From Prochlorococcus sp. AG-402-O21 (lineage in GTDB: Bacteria > Cyanobacteriota > Cyanobacteriia > PCC-6307 > Cyanobiaceae), in the NCBI GenBank assembly GCA_003216375.1, contig QCIZ01000001.1:158370-222369 (forward strand): 64,000 nt of DNA, written 5' to 3'. The notes beneath the pieces are model-generated. The model was not told the origin of the DNA and made no database searches. It saw nothing but the letters and a program-made list of their open reading frames with translations. Below are positions 22,491-34,035 of the stretch, one piece after another. Numbering within the stretch: the stretch's first letter is position 1; each line of letters begins with the position of its first letter. The position numbers were made by a program, and so were the translations under genes.

Positions 22491-23386
22491 TCAAATCCAA
22501 CCTCAAAGATCTATCACTATTTAATAACGATGGTGCAATATTTATGGGCGCCCAAAGAGGCTTCGATCAATGCAGTGTGTCGCTTTTAGGAGTTCCTTAT
22601 GATGGAACTTGTTCCTTTAGACCTGGTGCAAGATTTGGTCCTTCGGCTGTTAGGGAAGATAGTTATGGAATTGAAACATATTGTCCACAATTAAATTTAG
22701 ATTTAGAAGATATAAACTTTGCTGATATAGGTTCATTAGATGTTCCCCTTGGAGATGCAAAATTAACACTTAATTATATAAGCTATGCTACAAATATTTT
22801 ACTTAAAAATAATTTAAAGCCTCTTATTATTGGTGGAGAACATTCAATAACAAGTGGGGTTATTAAATCAATAATTAAGAATTATCCTGACTTAATTATG
22901 ATTCAATTAGATGCTCATGCAGACCTTAGAGATGAATGGTTAGGTAGTAAATATAGTCATGCATGCACTATGAAAAGATGTTTAGAAATACTACCGAGCA
23001 AAAAGATCTTTCAAATAGGAATAAGAAGTGGAACAAAATCAGAATTTCTTGAAATGAACAATAGTAAAAGGTTAATTCAACATACTTTGGGAGAGAATGC
23101 AAAATCTTTAGAAAAAGCTCTAAAAAGTTTTAAAGGGAGACCAATCTATTTAACTTTTGATTTAGATTGGTTTGATCCGTCTATAATGCCAGGAACAGGT
23201 ACTCCTGAGCCCGGAGGCTATTTTTGGGGAGATTTTGCAGCAATAATAGATGTGATTAAGTCTCATAATTTAATTGGTGCTGATGTAGTCGAATTATCTC
23301 CCAAATTAGATAACACTGGTATTAGTAGCATCCTTGCTGCAAAAGTTATACGTTCATTGATTATGTTATTGGACAAATCATCCTAA
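22487..23386 (+). CDS. speB: Agmatinase-family ureohydrolase
   Basis: This 299-residue ureohydrolase has the binuclear Mn motifs [16 protein letters not shown] and [10 protein letters not shown]. Agmatinase converts agmatine to putrescine and urea, and putrescine is the substrate of SpeE encoded just upstream. The overlap with speE and the pathway link support agmatinase over arginase or guanidinobutyrase, though these cannot be told apart with certainty by motif. Confidence 0.9.
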   Translation: MIKSNLKDLSLFNNDGAIFMGAQRGFDQCSVSLLGVPYDGTCSFRPGARFGPSAVREDSYGIETYCPQLNLDLEDINFADIGSLDVPLGDAKLTLNYISYATNILLKNNLKPLIIGGEHSITSGVIKSIIKNYPDLIMIQLDAHADLRDEWLGSKYSHACTMKRCLEILPSKKIFQIGIRSGTKSEFLEMNNSKRLIQHTLGENAKSLEKALKSFKGRPIYLTFDLDWFDPSIMPGTGTPEPGGYFWGDFAAIIDVIKSHNLIGADVVELSPKLDNTGISSILAAKVIRSLIMLLDKSS

Positions 23387-23405
23387 AAAATTTGCATTTA
23401 AATTT

Positions 23406-23621
23406 TCATTCAACTAATACCTTTCCAAAATCAAGTTGTTGATGAACAAATTTTTCAGAAATCTTTGGAAAATTAGGTTCTTTTTTTATCCAATGACCAC
23501 AAGAAACAAATGAAGATATCTCAGAATGTATTTTTATTTTTCTAAGTTTGCACCATAAGAATGAATCAAAATGACTTGAAGCACATTGATTGCAGCTCCT
23601 ACAAGATCTTTTTGCAGTCAT
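23406..23621 (-). CDS. Small cysteine-rich hypothetical protein (71 aa)
   Basis: The ATG-started frame encodes 71 residues with a CRSCNQC cluster near the N-terminus (Cys7, 10, 13), then LWCKLR (Cys24) and FVSCGHW (Cys41). Five spaced cysteines suggest a small metal- or cluster-binding fold, although that is inference. It converges with speB and diverges from gcvT. Cysteine spacing and codon use make it more credible than a chance frame. Confidence 0.55.
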   Translation of the reverse strand: MTAKRSCRSCNQCASSHFDSFLWCKLRKIKIHSEISSFVSCGHWIKKEPNFPKISEKFVHQQLDFGKVLVE

Positions 23622-23751
23622 TAAGTCTTAACTCAAGACTCATAGAGTAGTAAAACTTTCCGAATCGAGCCACAAAGCATTAAATTTAGTTTTAGAAATT
23701 CTTATAAGTTCACGGTATTAATTGTGAATTTCTTTTACCGTTCAACAAAAA

Positions 23752-24870
23752 ATGAAATTACTGCAAACTCCTCTTTATCAAGAATGCAAAGAATTAGGCG
23801 GTAAAATGGTCCCTTTTGCAAATTGGGAAATGCCTGTTAGTTTTTCTGGGTTAATAGAAGAACACAATGCAGTAAGAAAAAATGTTGGAATGTTCGACAT
23901 ATCTCACATGGGTGTTGTGCAATTGAAAGGTAAAAATATCAAAAGCGCATTACAAAATTTAGTTCCCTCAGACGTGTTTCGAATAGGACCTGGTGAAGCA
24001 TGTTATACAGTGTTTTTAAAAGAAAATGGAGGAATTCAAGACGATCTAATCATTTATGATCAAGGAATTTTAGATACAAAAGAAGAAAGTATAGTTCTAG
24101 TTATTAATGCGGCAAGAAAAGAATCTGACATTGAATGGTTGAGTTCAAATCTTTCTAAAAAAGAAATCAAAATATCCGAATTCATGCCAGAGGGTGCCTT
24201 AATTGCGATCCAAGGTCCAGACTCCGTCAGTACACTTGAGAAAATTCTCGAAGAGCCTTTATCTAATTTGCCACGTTTTGGTCACAGAACTATTACTTCA
24301 AATCCCAATCTAATAAAGTCACAAGAATCAATTTTTATTGCACGAACTGGTTATACAGGAGAGGAAGGTTTCGAGTTCTTGTCATCTCCTGAAACAGCAA
24401 AGTCTATCTGGAAGAGTCTAATTGCATCGGGAGTTACTCCATGCGGGCTAGGAGCAAGAGATACACTGCGATTAGAGGCTTCTATGCATTTATATGGCAA
24501 CGATATCAACCTAGATACAACTCCCTTTGAAGCTGGCTTGGGTTGGTTAGTTCATTTAGAAATGCCTAATGATTTCATAGGTAGGAAAGCTCTAGAAAAA
24601 CAAGCCGAAGTTGGCACGCAAAAAAAACTTGTTGGTATTCAAGTCCTTGATAAAGGAATTGCAAGAAAAGGATATCCAGTTCTACACAACAGCGAAACTG
24701 TTGGGATGGTCACTAGCGGAACTTGGTCTCCTACATTGAAAAAGCCCATAGCTCTTGGTTATGTACCAAGCGAAATTGCAAAAATAAATACTCAATTAGA
24801 AGTAGAAGTTAGAGGAAAAAAACATCCTGCAATAATCGTAAAACGACCTTTCTATCGAAAAGGTTTTTGA
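23752..24870 (+). CDS. gcvT: Aminomethyltransferase, T protein of glycine cleavage
   Basis: The 372-residue product starts LLQTPLYQECKELGGKMVPFANWEMPV, typical of GcvT. It also shows FDISHMGVVQLKG, the folate-binding GARDTLRLEASMHLYGND, and the C-terminal SGTWSPTLKKPIALGYV. It transfers the methylene group from aminomethyl-GcvH to tetrahydrofolate and releases ammonia. I looked for a glycine riboswitch in the 130 bases upstream and saw none of its conserved elements. Confidence 0.97.
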   Translation: MKLLQTPLYQECKELGGKMVPFANWEMPVSFSGLIEEHNAVRKNVGMFDISHMGVVQLKGKNIKSALQNLVPSDVFRIGPGEACYTVFLKENGGIQDDLIIYDQGILDTKEESIVLVINAARKESDIEWLSSNLSKKEIKISEFMPEGALIAIQGPDSVSTLEKILEEPLSNLPRFGHRTITSNPNLIKSQESIFIARTGYTGEEGFEFLSSPETAKSIWKSLIASGVTPCGLGARDTLRLEASMHLYGNDINLDTTPFEAGLGWLVHLEMPNDFIGRKALEKQAEVGTQKKLVGIQVLDKGIARKGYPVLHNSETVGMVTSGTWSPTLKKPIALGYVPSEIAKINTQLEVEVRGKKHPAIIVKRPFYRKGF

Positions 24871-24944
24871 GCAAGTAGAAACTGTGTTGTGCATAAAAGC
24901 CGGTCTTTGTGGGAAACTCATTATTCATGATGATTGAGAATTTC

Positions 24945-26765
24945 ATGCGCAATAAGACTTGTGGAGAACTACGAGCTTCCGCAATTGGCGCAAATGTTCA
25001 ACTATGTGGTTGGGTTGATCGCAGAAGGGATCATGGCGGAGTAATTTTTATTGATCTAAGAGACCGTTCTGGAACAATTCAAATCACAGTTGATCCAGAT
25101 CAAGGTCAGGATCTTTTTAGCATCGCTGAAAGTCTTAGAAATGAGACTGTTCTTCAGATCAATGGATTAGTAAGAGCGAGACCTGACGAAGCTATTAATA
25201 CAAAAATCCCAACGGGTGAAGTAGAAGTCTTAGCTAAAAATATAAAAATTCTCAATGCTGTCACTAGTACTCTTCCATTCTCAGTGTCAATTCATGATGA
25301 GGAGAGTGTTAAAGAAGAAATAAGGCTAAGGCATAGATATTTAGATCTTAGAAGAGAGAGAATGAATAATAATCTTCGATTGAGACATAACACTGTCAAA
25401 GCGGCTAGAAGTTTTCTTGAAAACGAAGGATTTATAGAAGTTGAAACACCAATTTTGACCCGCTCTACTCCTGAAGGAGCCAGAGATTACTTAGTCCCTT
25501 CACGTGTATGTGGCGGCGAGTTTTTTGCTTTACCGCAATCCCCACAATTATTCAAACAATTGTTGATGGTTGGTGGAGTTGAACGTTATTACCAAGTCGC
25601 TCGTTGTTTTCGTGATGAAGATTTACGCGCAGACAGGCAACCAGAATTTACTCAATTAGATATTGAAATGAGTTTTATGGAGGAAAAAGAGATCATTGAA
25701 TTAAATGAAAAATTAATTGTAAATATATGGAAAAAAATTAAAGGGATTGATCTCCAAACTCCTTTTCCAAGAATGACTTGGCAAGAAGCTATGGATCGTT
25801 TTGGAACTGACAGACCTGATACTCGATATGGAATGGAACTTGTCAACACAAATGATTTATTTTCCAAAAGTGGATTTAAAGTTTTTTCAAATGCTATTTC
25901 TTCTGGTGGATGCGTTAAATGCATCACCATTGAGGATGGAAATAATTTAATTAGTAATGTAAGAATAAAACCAGGTGGAGATATTTTTAGCGAAGCCCAA
26001 AAGGCTGGCGCTGGTGGACTAGCATTTATCAGAGTTAGAGATGATAAAGAAGTCGATACAATTGGAGCCATAAAAGATAATTTAACTACCTCGCAAATCA
26101 AAGAACTCCTTTTAAAAACCGAAGCTAAACCTGGTGATTTAATACTTTTTGGTGCAGGGCCCATAAATATTGTTAATAGATCCTTAGATAGAGTTCGTCA
26201 GTTTATTGCGAAAGATCTAAAGATAATCTCAGACAAAGAATTAAAAACTCAATGGAATTTTCTTTGGGTCACTGATTTTCCGATGTTTGAATTCAATTCT
26301 GATGAAAATCGTCTTGAAGCAATTCATCATCCTTTCTGCGCTCCTAAGCCTGAAGATATTGGTGAATCAGAAAACTTATGGAAAGACAAATTACCCAATT
26401 CAAATGCTCAAGCATATGATCTAGTCCTTAATGGATTAGAAATTGGTGGGGGATCTTTAAGAATTCACAACTCAGAACTTCAAAAAACCGTACTAGAAGT
26501 AATTGGTCTATCAAAAAATGAAGCAGAAGAGCAATTTGGTTTTTTAATTGATGCCCTTTCAATGGGTGCTCCACCACATGGTGGGATTGCATTTGGGCTG
26601 GACAGAATAGTTATGCTCTTAGCCAATGAAGATTCAATTAGAGATACTATTGCTTTTCCAAAAACACAACAGGCTCGTTGTTCCATGGCTAAAGCCCCTG
26701 CAACCGTAGAAAATAAACAATTAGAAGACCTCCATATAGCCTCGACATGGATCGAACCTGATTAA
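24945..26765 (+). CDS. aspS: Aspartyl-tRNA synthetase, bacterial type
   Basis: The ATG at 24945 ([10 protein letters not shown]) gives 606 residues, a normal bacterial-type length; the frame continues to a GTG at 24909 with other ATGs between. The OB-fold anticodon domain ([21 protein letters not shown]) is followed by class II motifs ([31 protein letters not shown]) and an inserted GAD domain in the middle. It may also charge tRNA-Asn for later amidation, as is common where asnS is absent, but this window cannot test that. Confidence 0.96.
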   Translation: MRNKTCGELRASAIGANVQLCGWVDRRRDHGGVIFIDLRDRSGTIQITVDPDQGQDLFSIAESLRNETVLQINGLVRARPDEAINTKIPTGEVEVLAKNIKILNAVTSTLPFSVSIHDEESVKEEIRLRHRYLDLRRERMNNNLRLRHNTVKAARSFLENEGFIEVETPILTRSTPEGARDYLVPSRVCGGEFFALPQSPQLFKQLLMVGGVERYYQVARCFRDEDLRADRQPEFTQLDIEMSFMEEKEIIELNEKLIVNIWKKIKGIDLQTPFPRMTWQEAMDRFGTDRPDTRYGMELVNTNDLFSKSGFKVFSNAISSGGCVKCITIEDGNNLISNVRIKPGGDIFSEAQKAGAGGLAFIRVRDDKEVDTIGAIKDNLTTSQIKELLLKTEAKPGDLILFGAGPINIVNRSLDRVRQFIAKDLKIISDKELKTQWNFLWVTDFPMFEFNSDENRLEAIHHPFCAPKPEDIGESENLWKDKLPNSNAQAYDLVLNGLEIGGGSLRIHNSELQKTVLEVIGLSKNEAEEQFGFLIDALSMGAPPHGGIAFGLDRIVMLLANEDSIRDTIAFPKTQQARCSMAKAPATVENKQLEDLHIASTWIEPD

Positions 26766-26868
26766 ATTGATAGAAATTAGCGGCAAAAACATTAACCTAG
26801 AGAGAAAATATGTAAATTTCTTGGTGTTTACCTAGATCAAGGTAGCTTAAAGAATGATTGAAAAGTAA

Positions 26869-28536
<1,668 letters not shown>

Positions 28537-29178
28537 ATGGAACCATCTCTACCAGTAGTGGAATGTTTTCATTCTCTACAAGGAGAAGGAGAACATGCTG
28601 GTAGAAGCGCTTACTTCATCAGATTAGCTAGTTGTAAAGTTGGATGTCCTTGGTGTGATACGAAAAATTCATGGAATTCCGAACTTCATCCACAACAAAC
28701 TTTAAAAGATTTATCAATTAGCACAGCCAAAGCGCAAAAAGAAGGTGCAGCTTTTGTTGTAATCACTGGAGGTGAGCCATTGCATCATAATTTAGATCAT
28801 CTATGCAGAGAAATTAGAAAATCTACACTCAATCTAGAGAAAAAATCTATTCCAATTCATCTCGAAACAAGTGGCGTAGATGCACTAAGTGGCAACCCAG
28901 ATTGGATAACATTATCTCCTAAACGGCATTCTCCTCCTCGCATTGATAATCTATTATCTTGCCAAGAATTAAAAGTTGTCATACAGAACGCTGAAGATTT
29001 ACTTTTTGCTAAAAAAATGGCTGATTTAATAAAAAACAATGGAAAGATTAAACCTCAATTATTTTTGCAAGCAGGATGGGAAAATGAAGAAGGGCAAACA
29101 CTCGCAATCAAGTATGTAAAAAACAATCCTGATTGGAAATTAAGTATTCAAACTCACAAATGGCTAGGTTTACTCTAA
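28537..29178 (+). CDS. queE: 7-carboxy-7-deazaguanine synthase (radical SAM)
   Basis: The 213-residue product has the radical SAM cysteine motif CKVGCPWCD and the early substrate-loop stretch CFHSLQGEGEHAGRSAYFIRL typical of QueE. ITGGEPL, the SAM-binding motif, follows. It makes CDG in the queuosine/preQ0 route, and queC, the next enzyme, lies 46 bases downstream. Confidence 0.93.
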   Translation: MEPSLPVVECFHSLQGEGEHAGRSAYFIRLASCKVGCPWCDTKNSWNSELHPQQTLKDLSISTAKAQKEGAAFVVITGGEPLHHNLDHLCREIRKSTLNLEKKSIPIHLETSGVDALSGNPDWITLSPKRHSPPRIDNLLSCQELKVVIQNAEDLLFAKKMADLIKNNGKIKPQLFLQAGWENEEGQTLAIKYVKNNPDWKLSIQTHKWLGLL

Positions 29179-29224
29179 CCATCTAGATAAATGAGATTTT
29201 GCTTCATTAGATTTAAACAAAATA

Positions 29225-29902
29225 ATGATTGAACAAACAACAATTGCATTACTTTCCGGAGGAATTGATTCAGCTACAGCGGCTTGTATAGCTATGGAAG
29301 CTGGGCAAAAAGTGATTGGATTATCCTTTGATTATGGCCAACGACATCTTAAGGAGTTACAAGCAGCAGCAGATTTAGCAAAAGATTTAAATCTTGAGGA
29401 TCACATAACAATCAAGATTGATTTATCTTCTTGGGGTGGGTCCTCCTTGACCGACACGTCACAAATAATTCCCACTAAAGGCATACAAAAAAATACTATT
29501 CCTAACACTTACGTTCCAGGTAGAAACACTATCTTTGTTGCTATTGGGTTAAGTCTTGCAGAAGCTCGTGGAGCCAATCGAATAGCATTAGGCATCAATG
29601 CAATGGATTATTCTGGCTATCCAGACTGTAGACCGGATTATTTAGAGGCATATCAAGAATTAGCCAACTTATCCAGCAGAGTGGGACGCGAGGGGAAAGG
29701 TATAAAACTCTGGGCTCCACTACTAGATTGGGAAAAAACAAAGATCTTTAAAGAGGCATTACGCTTAAAAATTCCTATAGAAAAAACATGGAGTTGCTAT
29801 CAAGGTGACAGTAAACCGTGTGGTAGATGTGATAGTTGTCGTATTAGAGATAAAGCGTTAAAAGAAATAGGTCGAGAAGATCTATGTAGCCAAAATATCT
29901 AG
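29225..29902 (+). CDS. queC: 7-cyano-7-deazaguanine (preQ0) synthase
   Basis: This 225-residue enzyme has the ATP-pyrophosphatase loop [12 protein letters not shown] at the N-terminus and four C-terminal zinc cysteines in [16 protein letters not shown]. It converts CDG to preQ0 using ammonia and ATP. Its stop overlaps the GTG start of the next gene by one base. Confidence 0.95.
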   Translation: MIEQTTIALLSGGIDSATAACIAMEAGQKVIGLSFDYGQRHLKELQAAADLAKDLNLEDHITIKIDLSSWGGSSLTDTSQIIPTKGIQKNTIPNTYVPGRNTIFVAIGLSLAEARGANRIALGINAMDYSGYPDCRPDYLEAYQELANLSSRVGREGKGIKLWAPLLDWEKTKIFKEALRLKIPIEKTWSCYQGDSKPCGRCDSCRIRDKALKEIGREDLCSQNI

Positions 29903-31242
29903 TGAATAACATTAAGCGACTACTATGTCAGTGGAAATCACCTGAGCTAGTAGCTTCTAAATTGATTCAAGAATGGGGAGAGGCAGGATTTATATGGCTT
30001 GATGGCGATGGGAGTGATTTAGGTCGATGGGTCACCTTAGGAATTAATCCTCTAGAACAGTTTTGTTCTAGAAAATTAGAAACTTCAAAAAAGGACTCTA
30101 ATCCTTTTAAAATTTTACGCGAATTACCGCCAGGGCACTGGACTGGTTGGTTGAGTTATGAAGCTGCATCTTGGACAGAGCCACAAAATCCATGGCAAAC
30201 AAGTTCTATGGCAACTTTATGGATAGCCTCTCATGACCCTATATTAAAATTTGATCTTCAAAATAAAGAGCTATGGCTAGAAGGCAAAAATAAAAAGCGC
30301 ATCTCAATTATGGAAAATTTTCTAAAAAGTACTTTTCATCAAAAGCTTTCCAAACGAGACAGTGAAGCAGCAAAACAAGAAGAACGAAAACATAGTATTC
30401 CCCTAGAATCTTGGGACTGGAGGTTAACAAGTCAAGAATATTCTGAAAGAGTTGATGAGATCAAAGAATGGATTGCGAACGGTGATATTTTTCAGGCTAA
30501 TCTAACTACCTCATGCCATGCCCCATTACCAGAATCCATGCGTCCAATAGACGTATATTCAAAACTTAAAAAATGCTCCCCTGCTCCATTTGCTGGAGTA
30601 ATTATCGGCGATCAGATGGCAAAAGGAGAAGCTATTATATCAACTTCACCAGAAAGATTTTTAAAAGCTTTCCCCACTGGAGAGGTCGAAACAAGACCAA
30701 TCAAGGGAACTAGACCCAGAGATAGAGATCCCGAAAAAGATGCTGATTGGGCAGCAGAGCTTATTTGTAGTCCAAAAGATCATGCTGAGAATGTAATGAT
30801 TGTAGATCTACTAAGAAATGATCTTGGAAGAGTATGCCAACCTGGTTCAATCAAAGTCCCTCATCTACTAGTTTTAGAAAGCTATTCACAAGTTCATCAT
30901 CTCACTTCAGTAGTTAAAGGTAGACTCAAAACAAATAAAACTTGGGTTGACTTGCTTGAAGCATGCTGGCCAGGAGGTTCAGTAACAGGAGCACCGAAGC
31001 TTAGAGCATGTAAAAGATTGTATGAACTTGAACCAACAGCGAGAGGTCCATATTGTGGATCAATATTAAATATAAATTGGGATGGGGTTCTTGATAGCAA
31101 TATTTTAATCCGATCTTTAATGATTAAAGAATCCTCTATCAGTGCTCATGCTGGATGTGGAATTGTTGCAGACTCAGATAGTCAAAAGGAAGCTGAGGAA
31201 ATGAATTGGAAATTGATGCCACTTTTAAACGCATTAACATGA
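29902..31242 (+). CDS. pabB: Aminodeoxychorismate synthase component I (para-aminobenzoate synthase)
   Basis: The 446-residue chorismate-binding enzyme starts at a GTG. The diagnostic motif is PIKGTRPRDRD, where lysine (as in PabB) replaces the alanine of TrpE's PIAGT. DLLRNDLGRVC and GSVTGAPKLRA complete the active site. It forms 4-amino-4-deoxychorismate for folate synthesis with a glutaminase partner not found nearby. The stop overlaps the ATG of the class IV aminotransferase gene (ATGA), consistent with coupling to pabC. Confidence 0.88.
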   Translation: MNNIKRLLCQWKSPELVASKLIQEWGEAGFIWLDGDGSDLGRWVTLGINPLEQFCSRKLETSKKDSNPFKILRELPPGHWTGWLSYEAASWTEPQNPWQTSSMATLWIASHDPILKFDLQNKELWLEGKNKKRISIMENFLKSTFHQKLSKRDSEAAKQEERKHSIPLESWDWRLTSQEYSERVDEIKEWIANGDIFQANLTTSCHAPLPESMRPIDVYSKLKKCSPAPFAGVIIGDQMAKGEAIISTSPERFLKAFPTGEVETRPIKGTRPRDRDPEKDADWAAELICSPKDHAENVMIVDLLRNDLGRVCQPGSIKVPHLLVLESYSQVHHLTSVVKGRLKTNKTWVDLLEACWPGGSVTGAPKLRACKRLYELEPTARGPYCGSILNINWDGVLDSNILIRSLMIKESSISAHAGCGIVADSDSQKEAEEMNWKLMPLLNALT

Positions 31243-32072
31243 CTGAAAATAAGAACGAAAAATTAGGCTGGATTAATGGTCACTGGGGGGTCTTCAAAGA
31301 TTTAAAAGTACCAATTAATGATCGAGGTCTCAACTTTGCAGATGGAATCTTTGAAACAATTTTCATTTTGAATGGAGTTCCGCAGCTTCTTAATGAGCAT
31401 TTAAATAGATGGGAAAAAAGTGCAAGTATTTTAGAAATGAATCCTCCACCATCAAAAGAATGGTTGATTTCACTCGTTGAAGATGGTATTAACCGATCGC
31501 AATTAAATAATGTCAATGGAGTGATTCGTATTAATTGGACTCGAGGAGCATCAAAACAACGTGGAATTGATATCAGCAAGACAAGCCTTCATAGTTTTTG
31601 GTTGGAGATAGATTCTTATCAACTAAATTTTGAATCTATATCAACAATAATTAGTCAAACTGAAAGGAGAAATTCTTTTAGCCGATTGAGTTATTGTAAA
31701 ACATTTTCCTATAACCAAGGGATTCAAGCACGCATAGAGGCAAAGAATGCAGGCTTTAATGATGCACTATTATTAAATAATCGAGGTGAAATATGTTGCG
31801 CCACTACAGCAAATATATTAGTAAAAAGAGAAAATAATTGGTTGACTCCACCATCTAATAGTGGTTGTCTCCCTGGCATAATGCGTCAACGAGGAATTGA
31901 TTTGAATATAATAAAAGAGAGTCTCATTGAAGCGAGACCAAAAGATAATGATGAATGGTTTTTAATTAACAGTTTAAGTTGTCGTCCAATTGAAAGAATC
32001 AACAAAAAAGAATTAAAAATATCAACTAACCCCAAAGAATTTTGGCTGAGTTTATTAAAATCTAAAGATTAG
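31239..32072 (+). CDS. pabC: Class IV aminotransferase, likely aminodeoxychorismate lyase
   Basis: The ATG at 31239 overlaps the pabB stop and gives 277 residues; an earlier in-frame ATG at 31206 lies inside pabB. The fold type IV signature is visible from WINGHWGVFKDLKVPINDRGLNFADGIFE. The PLP lysine is probably that in LSYCKTFSYNQGIQARIEAK, followed by FNDALLLNNRGEICCATTANI. Position after pabB supports 4-amino-4-deoxychorismate lyase over branched-chain or D-amino-acid aminotransferase. Confidence 0.8.
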   Translation: MTENKNEKLGWINGHWGVFKDLKVPINDRGLNFADGIFETIFILNGVPQLLNEHLNRWEKSASILEMNPPPSKEWLISLVEDGINRSQLNNVNGVIRINWTRGASKQRGIDISKTSLHSFWLEIDSYQLNFESISTIISQTERRNSFSRLSYCKTFSYNQGIQARIEAKNAGFNDALLLNNRGEICCATTANILVKRENNWLTPPSNSGCLPGIMRQRGIDLNIIKESLIEARPKDNDEWFLINSLSCRPIERINKKELKISTNPKEFWLSLLKSKD

Positions 32073-32086
32073 TATCTTAAATACTA
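32070..32086. terminator. Possible weak bidirectional hairpin between convergent pabC and cobA
   Basis: TAGTAT and ATACTA form a 6-bp inverted repeat around a 5-base loop at the junction of two convergent genes. It begins inside the last codon of pabC and ends just before the cobA stop. There is no good U-run, so it is a weak candidate only. Confidence 0.25.
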
Positions 32087-32087
32087 T

Positions 32088-32873
32088 CTATATAGGAATA
32101 GGAAATGTCACTTCAGCTGGTGGAGGAGAACAAGCCTCTATTTGAAAATCAACAACAGAACCTATTACAACGATAGAGGGAGAGACTAAATTTTCAGTTT
32201 CTACTCGATCAAAAAGATTCACTAATTGAGACTTAATAAAACGTTGTCCAACAACAGTTCCCTGCTGAATCACTGCTGCAGGGGTAGATGGATTCATCCC
32301 CCCAGCAATTAATTCAGTAGAGATGAACTTTAAATTATGAACACCCATGTATATCACTAATCCGTCACTAGATTTTGCCAGAGAGCGCCAATTGACTGAT
32401 GGACGCTTTTTATCAATCCCTTCGTGTCCAGTCACAAAAGTCACTGAAGATCCAGCAAGCCTATGAGTAATAGGTATACCTACATAAGCAGGGGCAGCAA
32501 TACCAGAGGTGACTCCGGGTACAACCTGGACCGGGACACCTTTTTTATGAAGATAGGATGCCTCTTCCGCTCCTCTACCGAACAAGAATGGATCACCACC
32601 TTTTAATCGGACTATAGAAGAACAAGTCTTTGCCAAATCAAACAAAATATCATTCGTTTTCCTCTGAGGAACTGAATGATGACCACGTCTCTTCCCAACT
32701 GAATGAAGTTGACAAGTAGAGGATACTAAGTTGACCAACTCAACTGGAACTAAAGAGTCGTATACAAGAGCATCACATTGGCTAATTAATCTTTGTGCTT
32801 TAACTGTTAACAAATCAGGGTCACCAGGACCTGCTCCCACAAGATAAACAGTACCAAATTCCTTTTTACTCAT
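32088..32873 (-). CDS. cobA: Uroporphyrinogen-III C-methyltransferase
   Basis: The 261-residue SUMT makes precorrin-2, the branch point to siroheme and cobalamin. Signature elements are VYLVGAGPGDPDLLTVKA, RLKGGDPFLFGRGAEE and VPGVTSGIAAPAYVGIPITHR. Siroheme is the prosthetic group of NirA, encoded about 1.2 kb away. The ATG overlaps the stop of the small upstream ORF by four bases. Confidence 0.95.
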   Translation of the reverse strand: MSKKEFGTVYLVGAGPGDPDLLTVKAQRLISQCDALVYDSLVPVELVNLVSSTCQLHSVGKRRGHHSVPQRKTNDILFDLAKTCSSIVRLKGGDPFLFGRGAEEASYLHKKGVPVQVVPGVTSGIAAPAYVGIPITHRLAGSSVTFVTGHEGIDKKRPSVNWRSLAKSSDGLVIYMGVHNLKFISTELIAGGMNPSTPAAVIQQGTVVGQRFIKSQLVNLFDRVETENLVSPSIVVIGSVVDFQIEACSPPPAEVTFPIPI

Positions 32874-33064
32874 AGCAATTGCCCAAATATATATACAAAG
32901 CCACGATTAATGATTTCAGTAAAGCATATTAGCTGTTCTTCATTACTATCAATTTTTATATTCTTATTTGGAGTTAAAAGATAAGGTATTAGAAGATAAT
33001 CTTTATTCTGATTAGAACTATCTTTCTGGAAGAAAGAAGCAGAATTAAACGAATTCACAAACAT
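32870..33064 (-). CDS. Small ORF translationally coupled between the CbiX-like gene and cobA (64 aa)
   Basis: The ATG at 33064 overlaps the upstream stop as TAATG, and its TGA overlaps the cobA start as ATGA, so all three frames are stitched together. The product has a polar N-terminus, then YLLIPYLLTPNKNIKID and GFVYIFGQLL at the end. This vaguely echoes the tail of the CbiX-like neighbour (PIPYTLLPTEKTKSL, then LINLLSELP). I recognise no family; a duplicated or degenerate chelatase tail is possible. Confidence 0.5.
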   Translation of the reverse strand: MFVNSFNSASFFQKDSSNQNKDYLLIPYLLTPNKNIKIDSNEEQLICFTEIINRGFVYIFGQLL

Positions 33065-33753
33065 TATGGCAGCTCACTTAATAAATTAATTAAACCATTT
33101 CTAAAAGATTTGATTTCAAGTAAAGAAGAAATAGAATCTTTTCTATTTAAAGATTTTGTTTTTTCTGTAGGCAATAATGTATAAGGTATTGGAGAATAAT
33201 TCATACTGGGCTTCTCTAAAAATTTATCCCATTCTGTCCAAGATGCAGTTTGTATTCCTAGCCTATTGCCTAAGAATAGCATATGATCAGATGCAATCTG
33301 TGATCGGAGAGGATGATGCAAGAGAACTGGTATCACTGATTTTTTCTCGACTTTTATCATTTCAACAAGAATATTAATCCAGTTATTCCACGATCCAATA
33401 TAAGGAGTTAATTTAGAATTGATAAGTTCATTTTTCAATCTATGTCTTATCAAAGGAACATCTATCCTGACATGATTACCTGGTAATAAGAATAAGGGTA
33501 CGAGCCAAATAAACTTTGAAGAAGAAGTTTGATAAGAATTTTTAGTCAAGACTTCTAATTCTACTAATTTACCTCTTCTTTTTTGAACTTGATTGATGAT
33601 AATATCCATAATAGGATGAACAAAACCATTTTTCGAACCATGGATTATTAATCTAATATCTCTTTTAGAAAATACTTTATTCTTTTTCTTTTCTATGCCT
33701 TCAAAAAATTCAGAATTTTTTAAAAATAATAAATTATTAGAAGATTTGTTCAT
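33064..33753 (-). CDS. CbiX-like sirohydrochlorin chelatase family protein
   Basis: The 229-residue product has a CbiX-type core: LIIHGSKNGFVHPIMDIIINQ (about 34-54) and WLVPLFLLPGNHVRIDVPLI, the usual LxxHGS and LxxGxHxxxDxP motifs with the metal-binding histidine. Family members insert Co or Fe into sirohydrochlorin. The second half is divergent and may be non-catalytic. Cotranscription with cobA and divergence from nirA suggest siroheme supply for nitrite reductase. That role is inference. Confidence 0.68.
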   Translation of the reverse strand: MNKSSNNLLFLKNSEFFEGIEKKKNKVFSKRDIRLIIHGSKNGFVHPIMDIIINQVQKRRGKLVELEVLTKNSYQTSSSKFIWLVPLFLLPGNHVRIDVPLIRHRLKNELINSKLTPYIGSWNNWINILVEMIKVEKKSVIPVLLHHPLRSQIASDHMLFLGNRLGIQTASWTEWDKFLEKPSMNYSPIPYTLLPTEKTKSLNRKDSISSLLEIKSFRNGLINLLSELP

Positions 33754-33860
33754 TGAACTAATTTCTTAGTAAGGAGAATAAATAAAAATTTCCTGATAAA
33801 ACCCTTCATGGAATTGATGGGGATTATTTAACCAAAAAACAACAAAATAAGAGCATTAAT

Positions 33861-33874
33861 TGTATCAAAAACTA
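33861..33874. promoter_or_regulatory. NtcA-type site, upstream copy, between the CbiX-like gene and nirA
   Basis: GTA-TCAAAAAC-TAC is a perfect match to the palindromic GTA-N8-TAC consensus of the cyanobacterial nitrogen regulator NtcA. It lies 162 bases before nirA and 108 bases from the divergent CbiX-like gene, so it could serve either side. Its centre is 48 bp from a second perfect site. Confidence 0.65.
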
Positions 33875-33908
33875 CATTTTTCTTTTTAAATTCTAAGTTC
33901 GTGATTTT

Positions 33909-33922
33909 GTATGTTTTGCTAC
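33909..33922. promoter_or_regulatory. NtcA-type site, promoter-proximal copy before nirA
   Basis: GTA-TGTTTTGC-TAC matches GTA-N8-TAC exactly and ends 113 bases before the nirA ATG. A -10-like TTAATA lies 23 bases downstream (33946-33951), close to the spacing of class II NtcA-activated promoters. Ammonium-repressed nirA expression is therefore predicted. Confidence 0.7.
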
Positions 33923-34035
33923 ATAGTAAGTGCCAGTTTTAGGGATTAATAGGTTCATAATATCCAATCTTCAAAAACTCAAAGCAATCATGAATCTGAT
34001 GGATAGCATTTTGCTTTGAAAAGATTAATTTTTAA

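Noticed and set aside
23622..23751. Glycine riboswitch before gcvT
   Set aside because: I searched this leader for the paired-aptamer conserved elements (GGAGAG and the CACCGAAGG-like region) and found none; the gap is AT-rich and unstructured by eye.
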